Assembly: GCA_949317995.1 (NCBI GenBank)
Contig: OX439047.1
Location: forward strand, 48,867,505-48,931,504
DNA: 64,000 bases
Source: Acholoe squamosa
Taxonomy: Eukaryota > Annelida > Polychaeta > Phyllodocida > Polynoidae
Direction of reading: 5' to 3'
Every line of letters starts with the position of its first letter. Positions within the stretch are counted from its first letter, which is position 1. Made by a program: the position numbers and the translations under genes. The notes under the pieces were generated by a model. The model did no database searches, was not told the DNA's origin, and was given only the letters and a program-made list of their open reading frames with translations. Shown here one piece after another: positions 1-10,855 of this stretch.

Positions 1-33
1 CAGGTTTAGGTGGTATTTTAAAACAAATGAACC
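1..33 (-). CDS. Possible MMP exon 9, cut by the window edge
   Basis: An acceptor (GCTCTATTACAG) at 34-45 is followed in the required phase 0 by 11 codons, GSFVLKYHLNL. After IYLFT a hemopexin blade is expected to continue with Gly and then an aromatic/Lys-Tyr strand, which this fits, but the piece is too short for certainty. Confidence 0.4.
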
Positions 34-349
34 CTGTAATAGAGCATAATGACAAGTACACATGTATCAACATTGTTTTCATTTTCTATCAAATACAGCT
101 TGCACTACCACTACTGTAGCTTTATTACAATTTCAAACCGCCATGTCTGTTTCCTCTATTACCAGCATGGATGTTCAAAGACTAGTTCAATCTCACGTTG
201 CCAGTAACAACTATCTCCATTAGACCTGATACTTAGTTACTTTACTGTGAGGAGTGAGGGTAGGCTTTCGTCTCTCAGCATACCATTAGGTATATATGAC
301 GTGGATTCACACCTGTTGTAGCCTCACATAAATACAAAATGGATATCAA

Positions 350-1075
350 GGTCACATTACCATAATGAGGTAGATAATGGATGGGTTTTACCTTCTGTCA
401 CCTTACCATAATGAGGTAGATAATAGATGGGTTTTACCTTCTGTCACCTTACCATAATGAGGTAGATAATGGATGGGTTTTACCTTCTGTCACCTTACCA
501 TAATGAGGTAGATAATGGATGGGTTTTACCTTCTGTCACCTTACCATAATGAGGTAGATAATGGATGGGTTTTACCTTCTGTCACCTTACCATAATGAGG
601 TAGATAATGGATGGGTTTTACATTCTGTCACCTTAGCATAATGAGGTAGATAATGGATGGATTTTCCCTCTGGCAGCTTACCATAGAGAGGTAGATAATA
701 GATGGATTTTCCCTCTGGCAGCTTACCATAGGGAGGTAGATAATGGATGGGGTTTCCTCTGGCAGCTTACCATAGGAATGTAGATAATGGATGGGGTTCC
801 CCTCTGGCAGCTTACTATAGGGAGGTAGATAATGGATGGGTTTTACTTTCTGTCACATAACCATAATGAGGTAGATAATGGAAGGGGTTTCCCTCTGGCA
901 GCTTACTATAGGGAGGTAGATAATGGATGGGTTTTACTTTCTGCCACATAACCATAGGGAGGTAGATAATGGAAGGGGTTTCCCTCTGGCAGCTTACCAT
1001 AGGGAGTTAGATAATGGAAGGGGTTTCCCTCTGGCAGCTTACCATAGGGAGGTAGATGGGTGGCTCTTCACCCTC
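350..1075. repeat. 46-bp minisatellite in the MMP intron
   Basis: About 16 tandem copies of a 46-bp unit (ACCATAATGAGGTAGATAAT, then GGATGGGTTTTACCTTCTGT, then CACCTT). The first copies (357-640) are nearly identical. Later ones drift to a variant with CCCTCTGGCAGC in place of ACCTTCTGTCACC, and the two variants alternate near 840-1050, a sign of unequal exchange. The array lies wholly inside the intron after MMP exon 8. Confidence 0.95.
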
Positions 1076-1127
1076 AATCACCTGGACCAAAAGCTGAATG
1101 GTGGCTTCTGGTATTTCATCAACTTAC

Positions 1128-1273
1128 CGTAAAGAGATAGATGATGGATGCGTTTCTACCTTCTGTCAACGTCATTGCTGCATCTACCTGGCTGATGCCA
1201 TGGAAGCTAAGGTTGGTGTAGAGTGGGTAGGAGCCTGCAGCGCCCTCCTCCCTCAGCTTCATGAACCTGTTAT
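1128..1273 (-). CDS. MMP exon 8: hemopexin repeat
   Basis: Acceptor TGCATTAACAG, 146 bases, donor TTTACG|GTAAGT; phase 1 in, phase 0 out. The joined codon gives VFKDNRFMKLREEG, then SYPLYTNLSFHGISQVDAAM and IIYLFT, the standard hemopexin blade (YP..+...+.G+..VDAAM......+YLF.G). The downstream intron begins in the 46-bp minisatellite region. Confidence 0.88.
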
Positions 1274-1496
1274 CTGTTAATGCAAGATTATGAATACTAG
1301 CTGTATAATGTCACTACTTCAAGTTCCTGGAATCACAAGGTTTTGGAATCACATCAGCATCCAAGAACCGGAAAAGGAAAATGTAGTTCAGGGTACCTAA
1401 TTCCAAAGCCTGTGACTTCAACTATAAAAGAGAGTCTTATTCATAAAAATATCTACGGTAAATTCGTACGATGAATGGTAAAGCAATGCTAAATAC

Positions 1497-1880
1497 CTTT
1501 AAAGACATAGACATAAGGACTTCCCGGAGGTGACATGATGGCATCTATGTTAGAAAAACGGCATGCCTCAACTAAACCAGAATTGGGAAACCTTGTTGGC
1601 CTCTTATAACTCGTGGTTGTTATTTTTGTTGTAGTTGTTGGTTTTGTAGTGGTTGTCCTTGTAAATTCAGGGGATATGCCAAAGCCAGGAGGATACCTGG
1701 TGGTGGGTGCAGGAGGGGGTCCGGGGGCTGGTGTCCACCAGCACCACCAACAGTAAGCCGGGACAGTGGCCGGAGAGGGCCTCCATGGTATAAAGGTGGT
1801 TGGTCTAGGTCTCCAGGGCCTCCTGGTGGTGGTGGTTGGTGTAGTTGAGGTTGTTGTGGTGGTGGTTGATGTTGCAGATC
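1497..1880 (-). CDS. MMP exon 7: Thr/Pro-rich hinge and first hemopexin strand
   Basis: Acceptor TTTATTGACAAG, 384 bases, donor TTTAAAG|GTATTT; phase 1 in and out. The frame set by exon 6 is open throughout: GSATSTTTTTTSTTPTTT, a Pro/Arg/Trp-rich stretch (including YCWWCWWTPAPGPPPAP), another Thr run (TRTTTTKPTTTTKITTT), then EACRFSNIDAIM..YVYVFK, which is the conserved start of a hemopexin domain with its disulfide Cys. The hinge is about 95 residues and probably heavily O-glycosylated, long for an MMP hinge. A different frame is also open on this strand (Gln/Pro-rich) but does not match the exon phases. The two Cys and four Trp in the middle of the hinge are odd. Confidence 0.85.
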
Positions 1881-3389
1881 CTTGTCAATAAATGAATAAA
1901 TAAAGATAATAAGTTCAAATAAAACTGTACACATGTCTTCAAGTCAAATGCTAAAACAATATTTGTAGATCATAAAGGATTGTGATAAATAATTCCTTAC
2001 ATGGTGGAAGAAACTGAGCATTCTATTGATAACTGTATTTGTTTGCAGAAAGTTGTGTTCAGTATGATGGAATATTCAATTAAGGCGAATTATTTATATG
2101 TGTTTGATAACTGGTTGTAGATACAATCTGTCTAATTCAAGATTGACTAACATTTCTTCTTAGTAACTTTCAGGATGTTAGTCCTACTTAAGTAACACAT
2201 AGAAAAGATAAAAAGCCATAGGTCACGGTGTCCGTTTGGCCACTGAAGAGTATTGAAGTTTGGTGGTCTTAACTAGAGCCGCCTCTGAGAAATTTTATTT
2301 TTCTACATTTAATTCCACAGAAAATAAAATTCTCCAATAATTTCTTAACTAAACTTCAGGTATACATATCTATGATCATCAAAAACATTTTGGGAACAAG
2401 TAGTACAAGTAGTAGGTAACAGGTAAAATGAAAATTTCCTGAACAGAATAAAACTATTACTAATTCTTTATATATAAGAGTCTATAGGTACAGAAAATAC
2501 GAAATCAAGTGATAAGAATGGGTAGAATGGCAATGAATCACACCTAATGTGATGATAACAAGAAAAATGTTGCAAGGACCACAGATAAGAGTTGCCACAG
2601 ATGACGTCACAGCAGCTGCATGACGTCACTAGTGACGTCACAGGCAAACCGAAAACATAATGGAGTTGCACGGTACCGGCCGCTTACGCGGCTTGCAACT
2701 CCAACAAAGTAAAATGAGCTTTAACCACTTAACTGTATAAAACTTGTTTATAAAGGTAAGTGTGCACTATACATGTATGCCATGCACAATCTAATTGACC
2801 TAATGAGTAATGCCTTTATGGAGACGTCCTTATAGATGACGAGAGCATCTTTTGACAAAACCCTCGATGGAATCATGACTTAAGGATGCCTCCCGGACTG
2901 GTGGATCCAGGGACTGATGGACCCATGTCAAAGATGGACCCACCTGAGACTGATGGACCCAATCTGGGAGACTGATGGACCCACTCCCTCCCTACCTGTC
3001 CCACACAAACACTGCAGGGAGATTGATGGACCCATTCCCTCCCTACCTGTACCACACAAACACTGCAGCCCCTACACACCCTCTTTCATCTATAGTAGTG
3101 TGCAGGCCTTTTTTGCTAAAAGGAGGCTAAATCTTTTAGCCCCCCCCCCTCCTCAAGAGGGGGTCAAAGGTTGTTACGCCCCCCCCCAAGCCCATGAGAG
3201 GGAGTCAATAACTCATTTTTGATGAATAAATCAATTAGTACAGGTCATTCAAAATTTAGGTCCATCAGTCACAAAGTTGGGTCCAACAGTCCCAATGATT
3301 GGGTCCATCGATCGCGGAAATTGGATCCAACTGTGTGGGTCCAACTGCCTGTGGGTCCATCAGTCATGTAATCCTTTAGGATAACGTAC
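1881..3389. other. MMP intron 6, no further gene
   Basis: Contains a cluster of three TGACGTCA palindromes (2602-2640), a hairpin GGAGTTGCA...TGCAACTCC at 2661-2703, and a C/G-rich MITE fragment at about 3085-3230 that shares the CTATAGTAG..GCTAAAA segment with the MITE at 61896-62117. Degenerate GGACCCA/TGGGTCC repeats surround 2885-3360. I see no coding exon besides those listed. Confidence 0.6.
2590..2705. repeat. Dispersed element with three CRE palindromes
   Basis: TGACGTCA occurs at 2602-2609, 2621-2628 and 2633-2640, followed by a hairpin closing with TGCAACTCC. A related copy lies at 34226-34375. TGACGTCA is the known CREB/ATF site; whether it works here is not shown. Confidence 0.6.
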
Positions 3390-3554
3390 CATACAGAGCT
3401 TGTACACCTTGTATGTCGTCAGAGTGCAGCCTGAATGCACCAGGGGCGTAGGTCTTGTAGTAAGGCGCCATGACAGCCGAAGAGTTCTTAGAGTGGCTCA
3501 GACCCAGACTGTGGCCGATCTCATGTACTGCTACAGCCAACAGGCTACGGCCAT
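3390..3554 (-). CDS. MMP exon 6: catalytic zinc site and Met-turn
   Basis: Acceptor TTTACACCACAG, 165 bases, donor CTGTATG|GTACGT; phase 1 in and out. The translation contains AVAVHEIGHSLGLSHS (HExxHxxGxxH, His223, Glu224, His227, His233) and NSSAVMAPYY (Met-turn, Met241), ending with SDDIQGVQALYG. These are the catalytic zinc ligands, the general base and the closing helix of the metzincin fold, all intact, so the enzyme should be active. Confidence 0.95.
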
Positions 3555-5352
3555 CTGTGGTGTAAAGGTAATTGGGTACCTTATGTCATTTGTTGTAGAC
3601 ATCACTGCCTATACATAGGTATAGATTTGTCATGCCTATTGACATTTTACAAATATTTGGGACAGATCAAACATAGAAATTAGGCAGTGCCATTTCTTTT
3701 TGAAGAGAATTAAAGTAAATACTAAAAAAGAATGCCCGTTGTCTATCTTGTAATACTAGTTTACCTTGTAAGATCAAGTTATTAAATGTCACTAGAGTGA
3801 GCTATTAACATTTAAATGTACATTATCTGATAGAGGTAAATTTGATAAAATAACATCATTTTTAATATACATCCGTTACCATGAAATGAGTGCTCTGGTT
3901 AAAGGGTATAATTTATATCTATATATTCAAATATGATAACCAGATATGATAGTCATATCATTACTCTATTTGACCTGTAAATCTCATTCTGCTATCTATA
4001 ATAGCTTTTATACAAAGCTAACCTATTCAAAAGCACTTTGGAATGTTCAAAATTATGGTAACGGATGTATTGCCCTCCTATCTCTTACCATAGGGTTTTT
4101 TTTTTATTATTGTGCCATTACTTAGATAATCAATCTAACACTGTCCCCTTTGGGATTAGAATATGTCACCTTATACATAAATAGGTTCTAGAATAAAAAG
4201 CATACATTTTCAAATTCTAATTTTTAGCATATTTCCCGCCCAATTGGCGCGGTTCTCAGATTTACACCCTAATACTTGTATACATCATTATTGTAGGGTG
4301 TCACTGGTTTGTCCTCATGAGTCATTTGATACATATGTATCCATTGCCTTTATTAGTAGCCATTTGATATAGAATTCATTGACCTTCAATTATATTTCTT
4401 TTATAATGCACCCATTAAATGAAAGTTTATAATTTGACGTCTAATATAGCCTTATAGCAGTCTGGCAGCAACAGAGTGATATCTTTGAACTGAATAACTT
4501 GTCATGTTCGGGTAATGTCCCCTGTGGACACTCTGTAACCTGCCTCTAGCTAGCTGGTGATGACAAAACCATGCACATGGAGGCAGCTGATGAACCACTG
4601 ATGGCATGCTTCAGCCTAATGATGACAGGCTATATATCTAAACAAAATAAACTGACTGCCAACAGACGGCTGACTGATGGCCAGCAGTGACTGATGACTC
4701 ATAGGGATAGTATTCTTAGGCCTCCCCAGCTTTCTAGCTCTATTAGAGCTTGAATTATGATTATTTGGTTGACAATTAAGCCCTAATCTTTTAGATTCCA
4801 CTGTCACTGCACACTGGCGGCCAAGAGGCGGCCAAACGGCAGCTGACCGGGGCCGCCATCACTGCGTGTGATGTTGTGACCTCATGATCTAATTGGACTC
4901 AGAACGAGGCTAGCTGTTATCACTGGCCTGAAGCATGTCATCAGTGCTTCACCAGCTGCCTCCAAGCACGTGATTTCGTCATCACCGGCTAGCTTGAGAC
5001 GTCTGATCTCTGTCTACAGGACTGGGGTAACAGAGCCGATACTATAAGGGTAATTCGGTAGATTTTCTTTTGAATAATTTTAAGAGTACCTTTGGATGCA
5101 AAATTGACTCTTGGGATACTAAAAGAAAATCTACTTTTCTCCATAAGCCCCAAACCCCCAGTTTTCCCCAGAAATGCCCATAAAATGTTAGCCTCTCAGT
5201 CGTTGCAAAATTGAAGAGCTAGTCTCATCAGGGTTTAATGGAATATCTAATTATAAACTTTCAGTGTACCAAGCATTATCTGAAAGTGAAAGGTACATCC
5301 ATAGAAAGGCAGGTAAACAGCTTGCAGTTCTATGAATTTGATATGTCCTTAC
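3555..5352. other. MMP intron 5, no gene seen
   Basis: AT-rich intron sequence. The stretch at 4800-5030 is richer in GC, with repeated GGCGGCCAA and short inverted words, but I find no coding frame supported by splice sites or a family motif. Confidence 0.55.
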
Positions 5353-5554
5353 GTGTAAATGATGCAGACCAAGGTTCATCATCGTCGAAATGTACATCTC
5401 CCCCACTTCTAGGACTGAAGGCATGCGCTAATGTGTGTCCATAGCCATCAAATGGGTAATTATCTCCATGGTTACGGCGTCCAAACAAGAGCTCTATGTC
5501 TGCACGACCTCTTCTCTGATCCACAAACTTTAAATTGGTCACCGCACTCCATAT
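5353..5554 (-). CDS. MMP exon 5: catalytic domain, structural zinc and calcium region
   Basis: Acceptor TTCTTCTAG, 67 codons plus one base, donor TTTACAC|GTAAGG. It opens with IWSAVTNLKFVD, continuing the AF of exon 4 into the usual AF..WS.VT.L.F, then gives ADIELLFGRRNHGD, GHTLAHAF and GGDVHFDDDEPW. His174, Asp176, His189 and His200 of the predicted protein are the expected ligands of the structural zinc; the Asp/Glu cluster that follows is the usual calcium site. Part of the exon shows as a 70-codon open frame on this strand. Exon 4 lies 9 kb upstream, across an intron filled with mobile elements. Confidence 0.93.
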
Positions 5555-6019
5555 CTAGAAGAATACATTATTTTTTTCAGAAATTGGGGAGAGGAGAGCT
5601 ATAGAGCCCTGAATAGGACATGCAACATAATTCTTTTTCTCCACAAAAATATTTTTGTGGGTAGAGAAACTTCCGAAGTTCATGCAAAACACCCAATACA
5701 TCCCAGTGTGTGTATCAGCTGTGACTATGACTATATCTTAATTTGCTTACTCCTACTTTATGCTACTTCACCCCCTCTCTTCACCCATCTCATCCTCAGC
5801 CATACATAGCTAGCTACATCTACATTTCTAAGACACGGACACTCTTACGATATATAAATTTAATAACTATATCAGACTAACTAGCGAGTATTACTACGAT
5901 AAAATACTATTTATTTTACTATCCTTAATGCCTGAAAGTGCCTTATTGCTAGACAATAATTGAAATGATAAACTACAATCGATGTACGAAAGTGGAGTTA
6001 TTTAATTCTTTAAAAAGTG

Positions 6020-6190
6020 GAGTTGTTCAAACTTTAAAAAGAAAATTATTCCTCCAAGTACAGAAACTATTTTTATGTACAGAAATAGTCTTGTCGGTAC
6101 ACAAACGATCTTGCGGATACAGAAAAAAAATCTTGTTGGTGCAGAAACAGTTTTTTTTGAGTACACAAAACAATAATGTGGGTACACAAC
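6020..6190. repeat. Degenerate ~29-bp tandem repeat (GTACAGAAA-type)
   Basis: About six imperfect units of the form GTACAGAAACNATCTTGTNG. An inverted cluster of the same family lies at 7015-7150, so the two face each other across about 0.8 kb inside MMP intron 4. Open frames here come from the repeat. Confidence 0.6.
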
Positions 6191-6769
6191 ACCCCCAGGT
6201 CACACGTGTTGAGACCTTCCCCACAGGGGACGCTGGGGCTGCCTGACACAGTAAGGCTCTAATCCTATTCTTGGGAGCAGCAGTGACGTCATAGCAACCA
6301 GCGCGGCCCTTATCAGCCTTATCTGGCCACTGATTTATTTTAAATAGGAAATGTACTAGAAAAAGGTGTTAAAACCCTTATCGCAAAAGATCTAAACATC
6401 CCACAGCAAAATGCATTTCAAAATCTGAAGAATATTAAAAATTTGCTTCATATACTTGGTGCACTATTTTCTATTCCCAATATTAGAGAATAGAATTTCT
6501 ACAAATTTTCAAAACTCTTGAAAATCAATATAAGGATTACTGAAAATCACTTCTGTATAATGAAGTGGAAAGATTAGTATCCAATGGGTCGGTAGTTGGG
6601 GCCCCAATGAGACCCTAATCTCATCTCTTATCTGCGATTTTCTCAAAACACTTCACCATATACTGACATATTCTGTGGATGCACAATGAATTTAGCAGGT
6701 GAAGAAGGTGTACTTTCCTTTAAAGGTTAGATGAAACTCAGATTAAAAGACAATTATTCTGTCCTGAAG

Positions 6770-6885
6770 GATTCTGATTTAGGGTAGGGTTTGAACCTGA
6801 ATGGCTATAATTCCAGTGCCAGTGCCTATACCAGTGGTATTACCACTAAGCCTTAGCACCTGTTCATGATGTTTTAACCCATACT
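6770..6885 (-). repeat. tRNA-derived SINE remnant
   Basis: Read on the minus strand, it has a degenerate A box (TTAGTGGTAATACC) and a B box (GGTTCAAACCC) about 45 bases apart. A sister copy lies at 14425-14525; both share CCTGTTC.TGATGTTTTA next to the tRNA-like part. Confidence 0.5.
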
Positions 6886-7014
6886 TAAGCCTGTTTAATG
6901 TTATTCAACTCTTCATATAGAATTGATTCATTATAGAGTACTACAGGAAGTAATTTAAAAATAATAAATAAAATCAGTTCAAAAATAGTTTCATTAATTT
7001 AGGGAGTTGATATG

Positions 7015-7150
7015 ATTTTGTACATGCAAGAATTGTTCTAACACCCATGAGAATATTCGTTCATCCACAAGAATTGTTTCTACACCTTTCATCTGTACTG
7101 CAAAAATTGTTTCTGTATCCACAAAAACAAATTCAGTACCTTCAAGAATA
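7015..7150. repeat. Inverted partner of the ~29-bp repeat
   Basis: Units such as CAAGAATTGTTTCTACA repeat about four times, reverse-complement to the units at 6020-6190. Confidence 0.55.
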
Positions 7151-7307
7151 TCCTTTTTGGGGAAAGGTAATTTTTTGTATGTCCTATTCAAAGCTTAAGG
7201 GCTCTGTGGTATGCAGATCCCGGGTTGGGACAGGGAACTTTGATTTTACATAGGCTTATAGGCAAGGAGACTTCCAGGGGGGAGGATTCCAAGGGGGAAA
7301 ATTCCTA

Positions 7308-8259
7308 GTGTTAAACAAGAATCATGATGTAAGTATGACACACTGGCAACACAAGAAATGCATCAGGCTAGACAGAACTTGTAAAAGAGCGGGAGGAGTG
7401 TTGTGTTATATCTCTGGAAAGTTGTCTTCATACTGTACTATTGTCCCTGAATTAACAGTAGCAAATCTAGATATTGAATGCCTCACTATCAGATTCAGAA
7501 AACCGAATAACAAACTGATGACACTTTGTACTGTATTTATAGAATGCATTTATAGAACATCTTGAGAAACTGGCAGAAAATGTAGAGAGTGAGATTTTTA
7601 TTATGGGAGATCTTAATATTGATGTCAGGAAAGTAGACACACCTAAATGCAAACGATTGCTAGCACTCTGTAGATTACAGGGGTGGTCTTTGCTGATTGA
7701 CAAGATAACCCGGTTAAACAAAAAAGGCACCGCTATTGATAACATAATTACAAATAGTGCACACATCATGGAACAAGGGGTGATCAATAAGTTGATCAGT
7801 GACCATTTGCCAGTATTCTGTATGAAAAAGAAACTACCTGAGAAATATGTGCTGAAAAAGGTTTCAGGTCGGACATACAGAAAATATGATAAAGATGAAC
7901 TCCAAGATTGCATGCCAGAGCAAGACTGGGATGCTTTCTACATGCTACCAACAGTTAAACAAAAATGGGACTTTATCCTTAATGCGATCACAGTGTATCT
8001 TGATAAAAAGTGCCCTATCAGGACCTTCACTTTCAAAGACTATCAGAAAGAATGGATGGACAATGAGGTGTTAGAGGCGATGCGTGACAGGGATGACTTA
8101 GTTATTGAACATAAAAGGCATCCATCTGACTTATTATGGCAGGAAGTAACAAATGCTAGACAATATGTGGAACATTTGATTGTGAAAAAGAAATCCAACA
8201 TTGTTACAGATAAACTGAAAAACTGTGAAAAGAACCCAAAAGATTTTTGGAAACATCTG
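7308..8259 (+). pseudogene. LINE A endonuclease domain and linker
   Basis: An APE-type endonuclease, the domain that nicks the target DNA. The first part (7308-7565) contains RAGGVLCYISGKLS and DIECLTIRF; after a frame change the second part begins IFIMGDLNIDVRK and has the closing SDHLP motif. It continues to NPKDFWKHL, where the first inverted-repeat element interrupts it. Counting past that element the frame resumes as NSLLKVPKTSETPML. Confidence 0.82.
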
Positions 8260-8998
8260 GAGCTTAATTCAAAACATCCTGGGATCACGACCCCAGCGAT
8301 CTTAGGAATAAATCAGCCTTATCCTATTAAGCGATCTTAAGAGTTGACTGGGTTCACATATCCTAGCCAGCACTAAGATCGCATCGATCTTAGCCTCAGC
8401 CCTCCTACACTATTCCAAGAAGAACTGACTAGGCACAGGGGTAAGAGTCCCAAAATAAAGGAATAGCTGTGGAGTCACTCTTCTTCACAAGAGTGCTTAT
8501 ACCATCATTTCCCGTCCCCATATGGGCTAACAAAATAGCACAGGGTGCAGTTGACCCCCGTACAGTATTCAAGAGTTGTTCCCATGAATGTATGATTTAT
8601 GCTTGCCTATAAGAAGCATTGTGCCCTCCCCCCAGGACAAAGAGAGAGAAGGAAAGAATTACCTTACGGTGCACTTAACGCATGAGTAGCCCTAAGAGCC
8701 CTCAAGGACACTCAGCAAACATCCTCCCTCCCCTCTTTATGTATGCAGCAGGCTATTCACTCTTTCGATCAGGAGTGTTCCCTGTAAGTGCTCTTGTACT
8801 CAGGTGAAACCACTATGCATTTCTTTCACTAAGATCGCAGTGATCTTAGTGGTGGAATAGTCAAGTGATCCCAGGACTAGCTATTCTGGACAGGCCTGCA
8901 ACCACTGCATTACATAGGGTAGACCAGCCAGGTCTTATGATATGTGCCTACACTAAGATCGCTGGGGTTGGGATCCCAGGATGTTTTGAATTAAGCTC
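8260..8998. mobile_element. MITE-like element with ~46-bp terminal inverted repeats inside LINE A
   Basis: The ends GAGCTTAATTCAAAACATCC... and ...GGATGTTTTGAATTAAGCTC are inverted copies (46 bp, about 2-3 mismatches). The flanking CTG at 8257-8259 and 8999-9001 is a 3-bp target duplication: removing the element plus one CTG restores the LINE reading frame (KHL then NSLLK). The inside has further palindromes of CTAAGATCGC/GATCTTAG (8371-8393, 8828-8850) and no coding capacity. Confidence 0.8.
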
Positions 8999-9001
8999 CT
9001 G

Positions 9002-9368
9002 AATAGTCTACTTAAAGTCCCAAAAACCTCAGAAACTCCAATGCTAAAGGACAGTGTCACACAAGCCTTCTTGGAAGCACAAAGTGTGCCAGAGTGTGCT
9101 AATAATTCTTTTTGCCACCAGTGGGGAGGAACTAGCAAAGGCCCAGCCAAATTATGTTAAACATGATTATAAGTTGCCAAGTGCAAGAGAGTATACTGTA
9201 CGAAAGAATGGTTCAGAAAAAGTTAAGGTAAATCCAGCTGATGTATTAGGGCATGTAAAAGACATTGATACTAGTAAACCATCAGGTATACCCACAATTA
9301 GTACAAGGGTTTTAAAGGATTGTTTCTTAGTTGTTGTACCACAATTGATAATTCTATTCCAAACATCT
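9002..9368 (+). pseudogene. LINE A linker before the reverse transcriptase
   Basis: Coding remnant between two inserted elements: LLKVPKTSETPMLKDSV, then after frame slips FATSGEELAKAQP and DIDTSKPSGIPTISTRVLKD, the counterpart of DKNKSSGIDGIRGDILH in LINE B. It stops where the second inverted-repeat element begins. Confidence 0.7.
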
Positions 9369-9670
9369 GCTGGAGGGTATCTCAAAAAGATTGGGAAACC
9401 AGTTCTCACCGTAACTATTTGATCCTGCAGTTCTCCTACATTTCTCACCCTAAGAACAGACTTCCCTGCTTGACTTCTGCTACAAGTGAACTGCACGGAA
9501 ATAGGTCTAGTTGCAAAATAAGAGACTGGACCCCTCCTATACCACTCCTATAACTGACTCCCTGTTTACAATACAAGAGGGAATCCACTCCAGAGGGTCA
9601 GTGAGTTCAATTTTGGAATTATCACCTCCGACAGGATCAATTCCAAATCTTTTTGAGATACCCTCCAGAC
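9369..9670. mobile_element. Second short inverted-repeat element inside LINE A
   Basis: The arms CTGGAGGGTATCTCAAAAAG (9370-9389) and its complement (9649-9668) enclose about 250 bp without coding capacity. Skipping it joins LIILFQTS to LASFPLQWGKA in one frame. A clear target duplication could not be defined. Confidence 0.65.
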
Positions 9671-10289
9671 CTAGCAAGTTTCCCATTACAATGGGGAAAG
9701 GCACAGCTCAAGCTACTTCCTAAGTCTGGAGATTTAACAAGCATAAAAATTTGGAGGCCAATGAGCATCTTACCTCTGGTTGGAAAGATGATGGAAAAGA
9801 TAATGCATAAACCTATGATGACTCACATTGATTCAAATAACTTATTGTCAAAGTTCCAGTATGGTTACTGGAAAAACAGGGGAACAGGAGAAGCAGTTTT
9901 TGATTTTGTCTCTGATTTTTTTAAGTGCAAAGATATGTCACATGTCACAGCAGCCTGTTTCATAGATATGCGCAAGGCTGGTTTCTAGCACAGCACATTA
10001 TCATGGCTACACAGCTATCTCCAAAAACATATCATTCAAACAACAATTGACAATAATGCTTCTACTGAGGAAAAACTGACCTTTGGCATACCTCAAGGGT
10101 CAGTACTGGGTCCATTGTTGTTTATTCTCTTTCTTAATGATATGATATCACAGAGGAAATACATTTCTCAAAGGTCATTATGTATGCAGATAATATTGTA
10201 TTCTATGCAAATGAAAGAAGAGATAGGATGGCTATCAGAAACCTGCAAGTGGATCTTAACCTTTTTGTGCCCAGAATTATTTGAAGACT
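9671..10289 (+). pseudogene. LINE A reverse transcriptase fragment
   Basis: Contains FPLQWGKAQLKLLPKSGD, WRPMSILPLVGKMMEKIM, ACFIDMRKAGF, then a stop, FGIPQGSVLGPLLFILFLND, a frameshift and YADNIVFYANE. YADN stands where the catalytic YADD is expected. It ends at LQVDLNLF; about 85 residues expected next are missing and replaced by unrelated sequence (10290-10855). Confidence 0.82.
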
Positions 10290-10855
10290 TTACATTATTT
10301 CACAATTGTACCACAATGTTGATAAGAAAATGTGTTATTTTGATCTTCTCTTTTGATATGGGCTCTGCATTGTATTTTCTGAATATTTATAACTAAACAA
10401 TGACTTTCAGTCAAGGATGTGCCATTTCTGGTCAGGTCTGGTAACTATAGTCACCAAAACATTCCATTTGTTGTCATTTGTTAGTATTTGGTTTCTATTG
10501 AGCTATATTTTTGTCCATATTCCCTGCAATCCTGAGCCTTACAGCACATTCAAAGCTGATTCTCCCTGCATGTGTATTGAACTAAGGAAACACAATGTGT
10601 TAGTACCAATTGTTGCATGGCTTGTTTTTATGGATATAAACAGTTCTGTAAAAATCTAATTAGAGTATGGAGAAATGGGTGCATATGATCCAAGATCATT
10701 TTTGTATGATGTCAGATATTAGCTCCCTGGAGGGTTGCCCTCTATAGAATCACATAATATGACAGCTCATTTTCAGGTTTTGACTTCCTGTGATGGGTAT
10801 AGTAGAGATAGAGCAAAATGAATGGTTGTATCGTAATTGGGAGGTCAGGACCATT

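Noticed and set aside
1620..1934. Gln/Pro-rich frame on the minus strand
   Set aside because: It overlaps MMP exon 7 in another frame. The frame set by the splice phases gives the Thr-rich hinge and the hemopexin start, which fits the gene.
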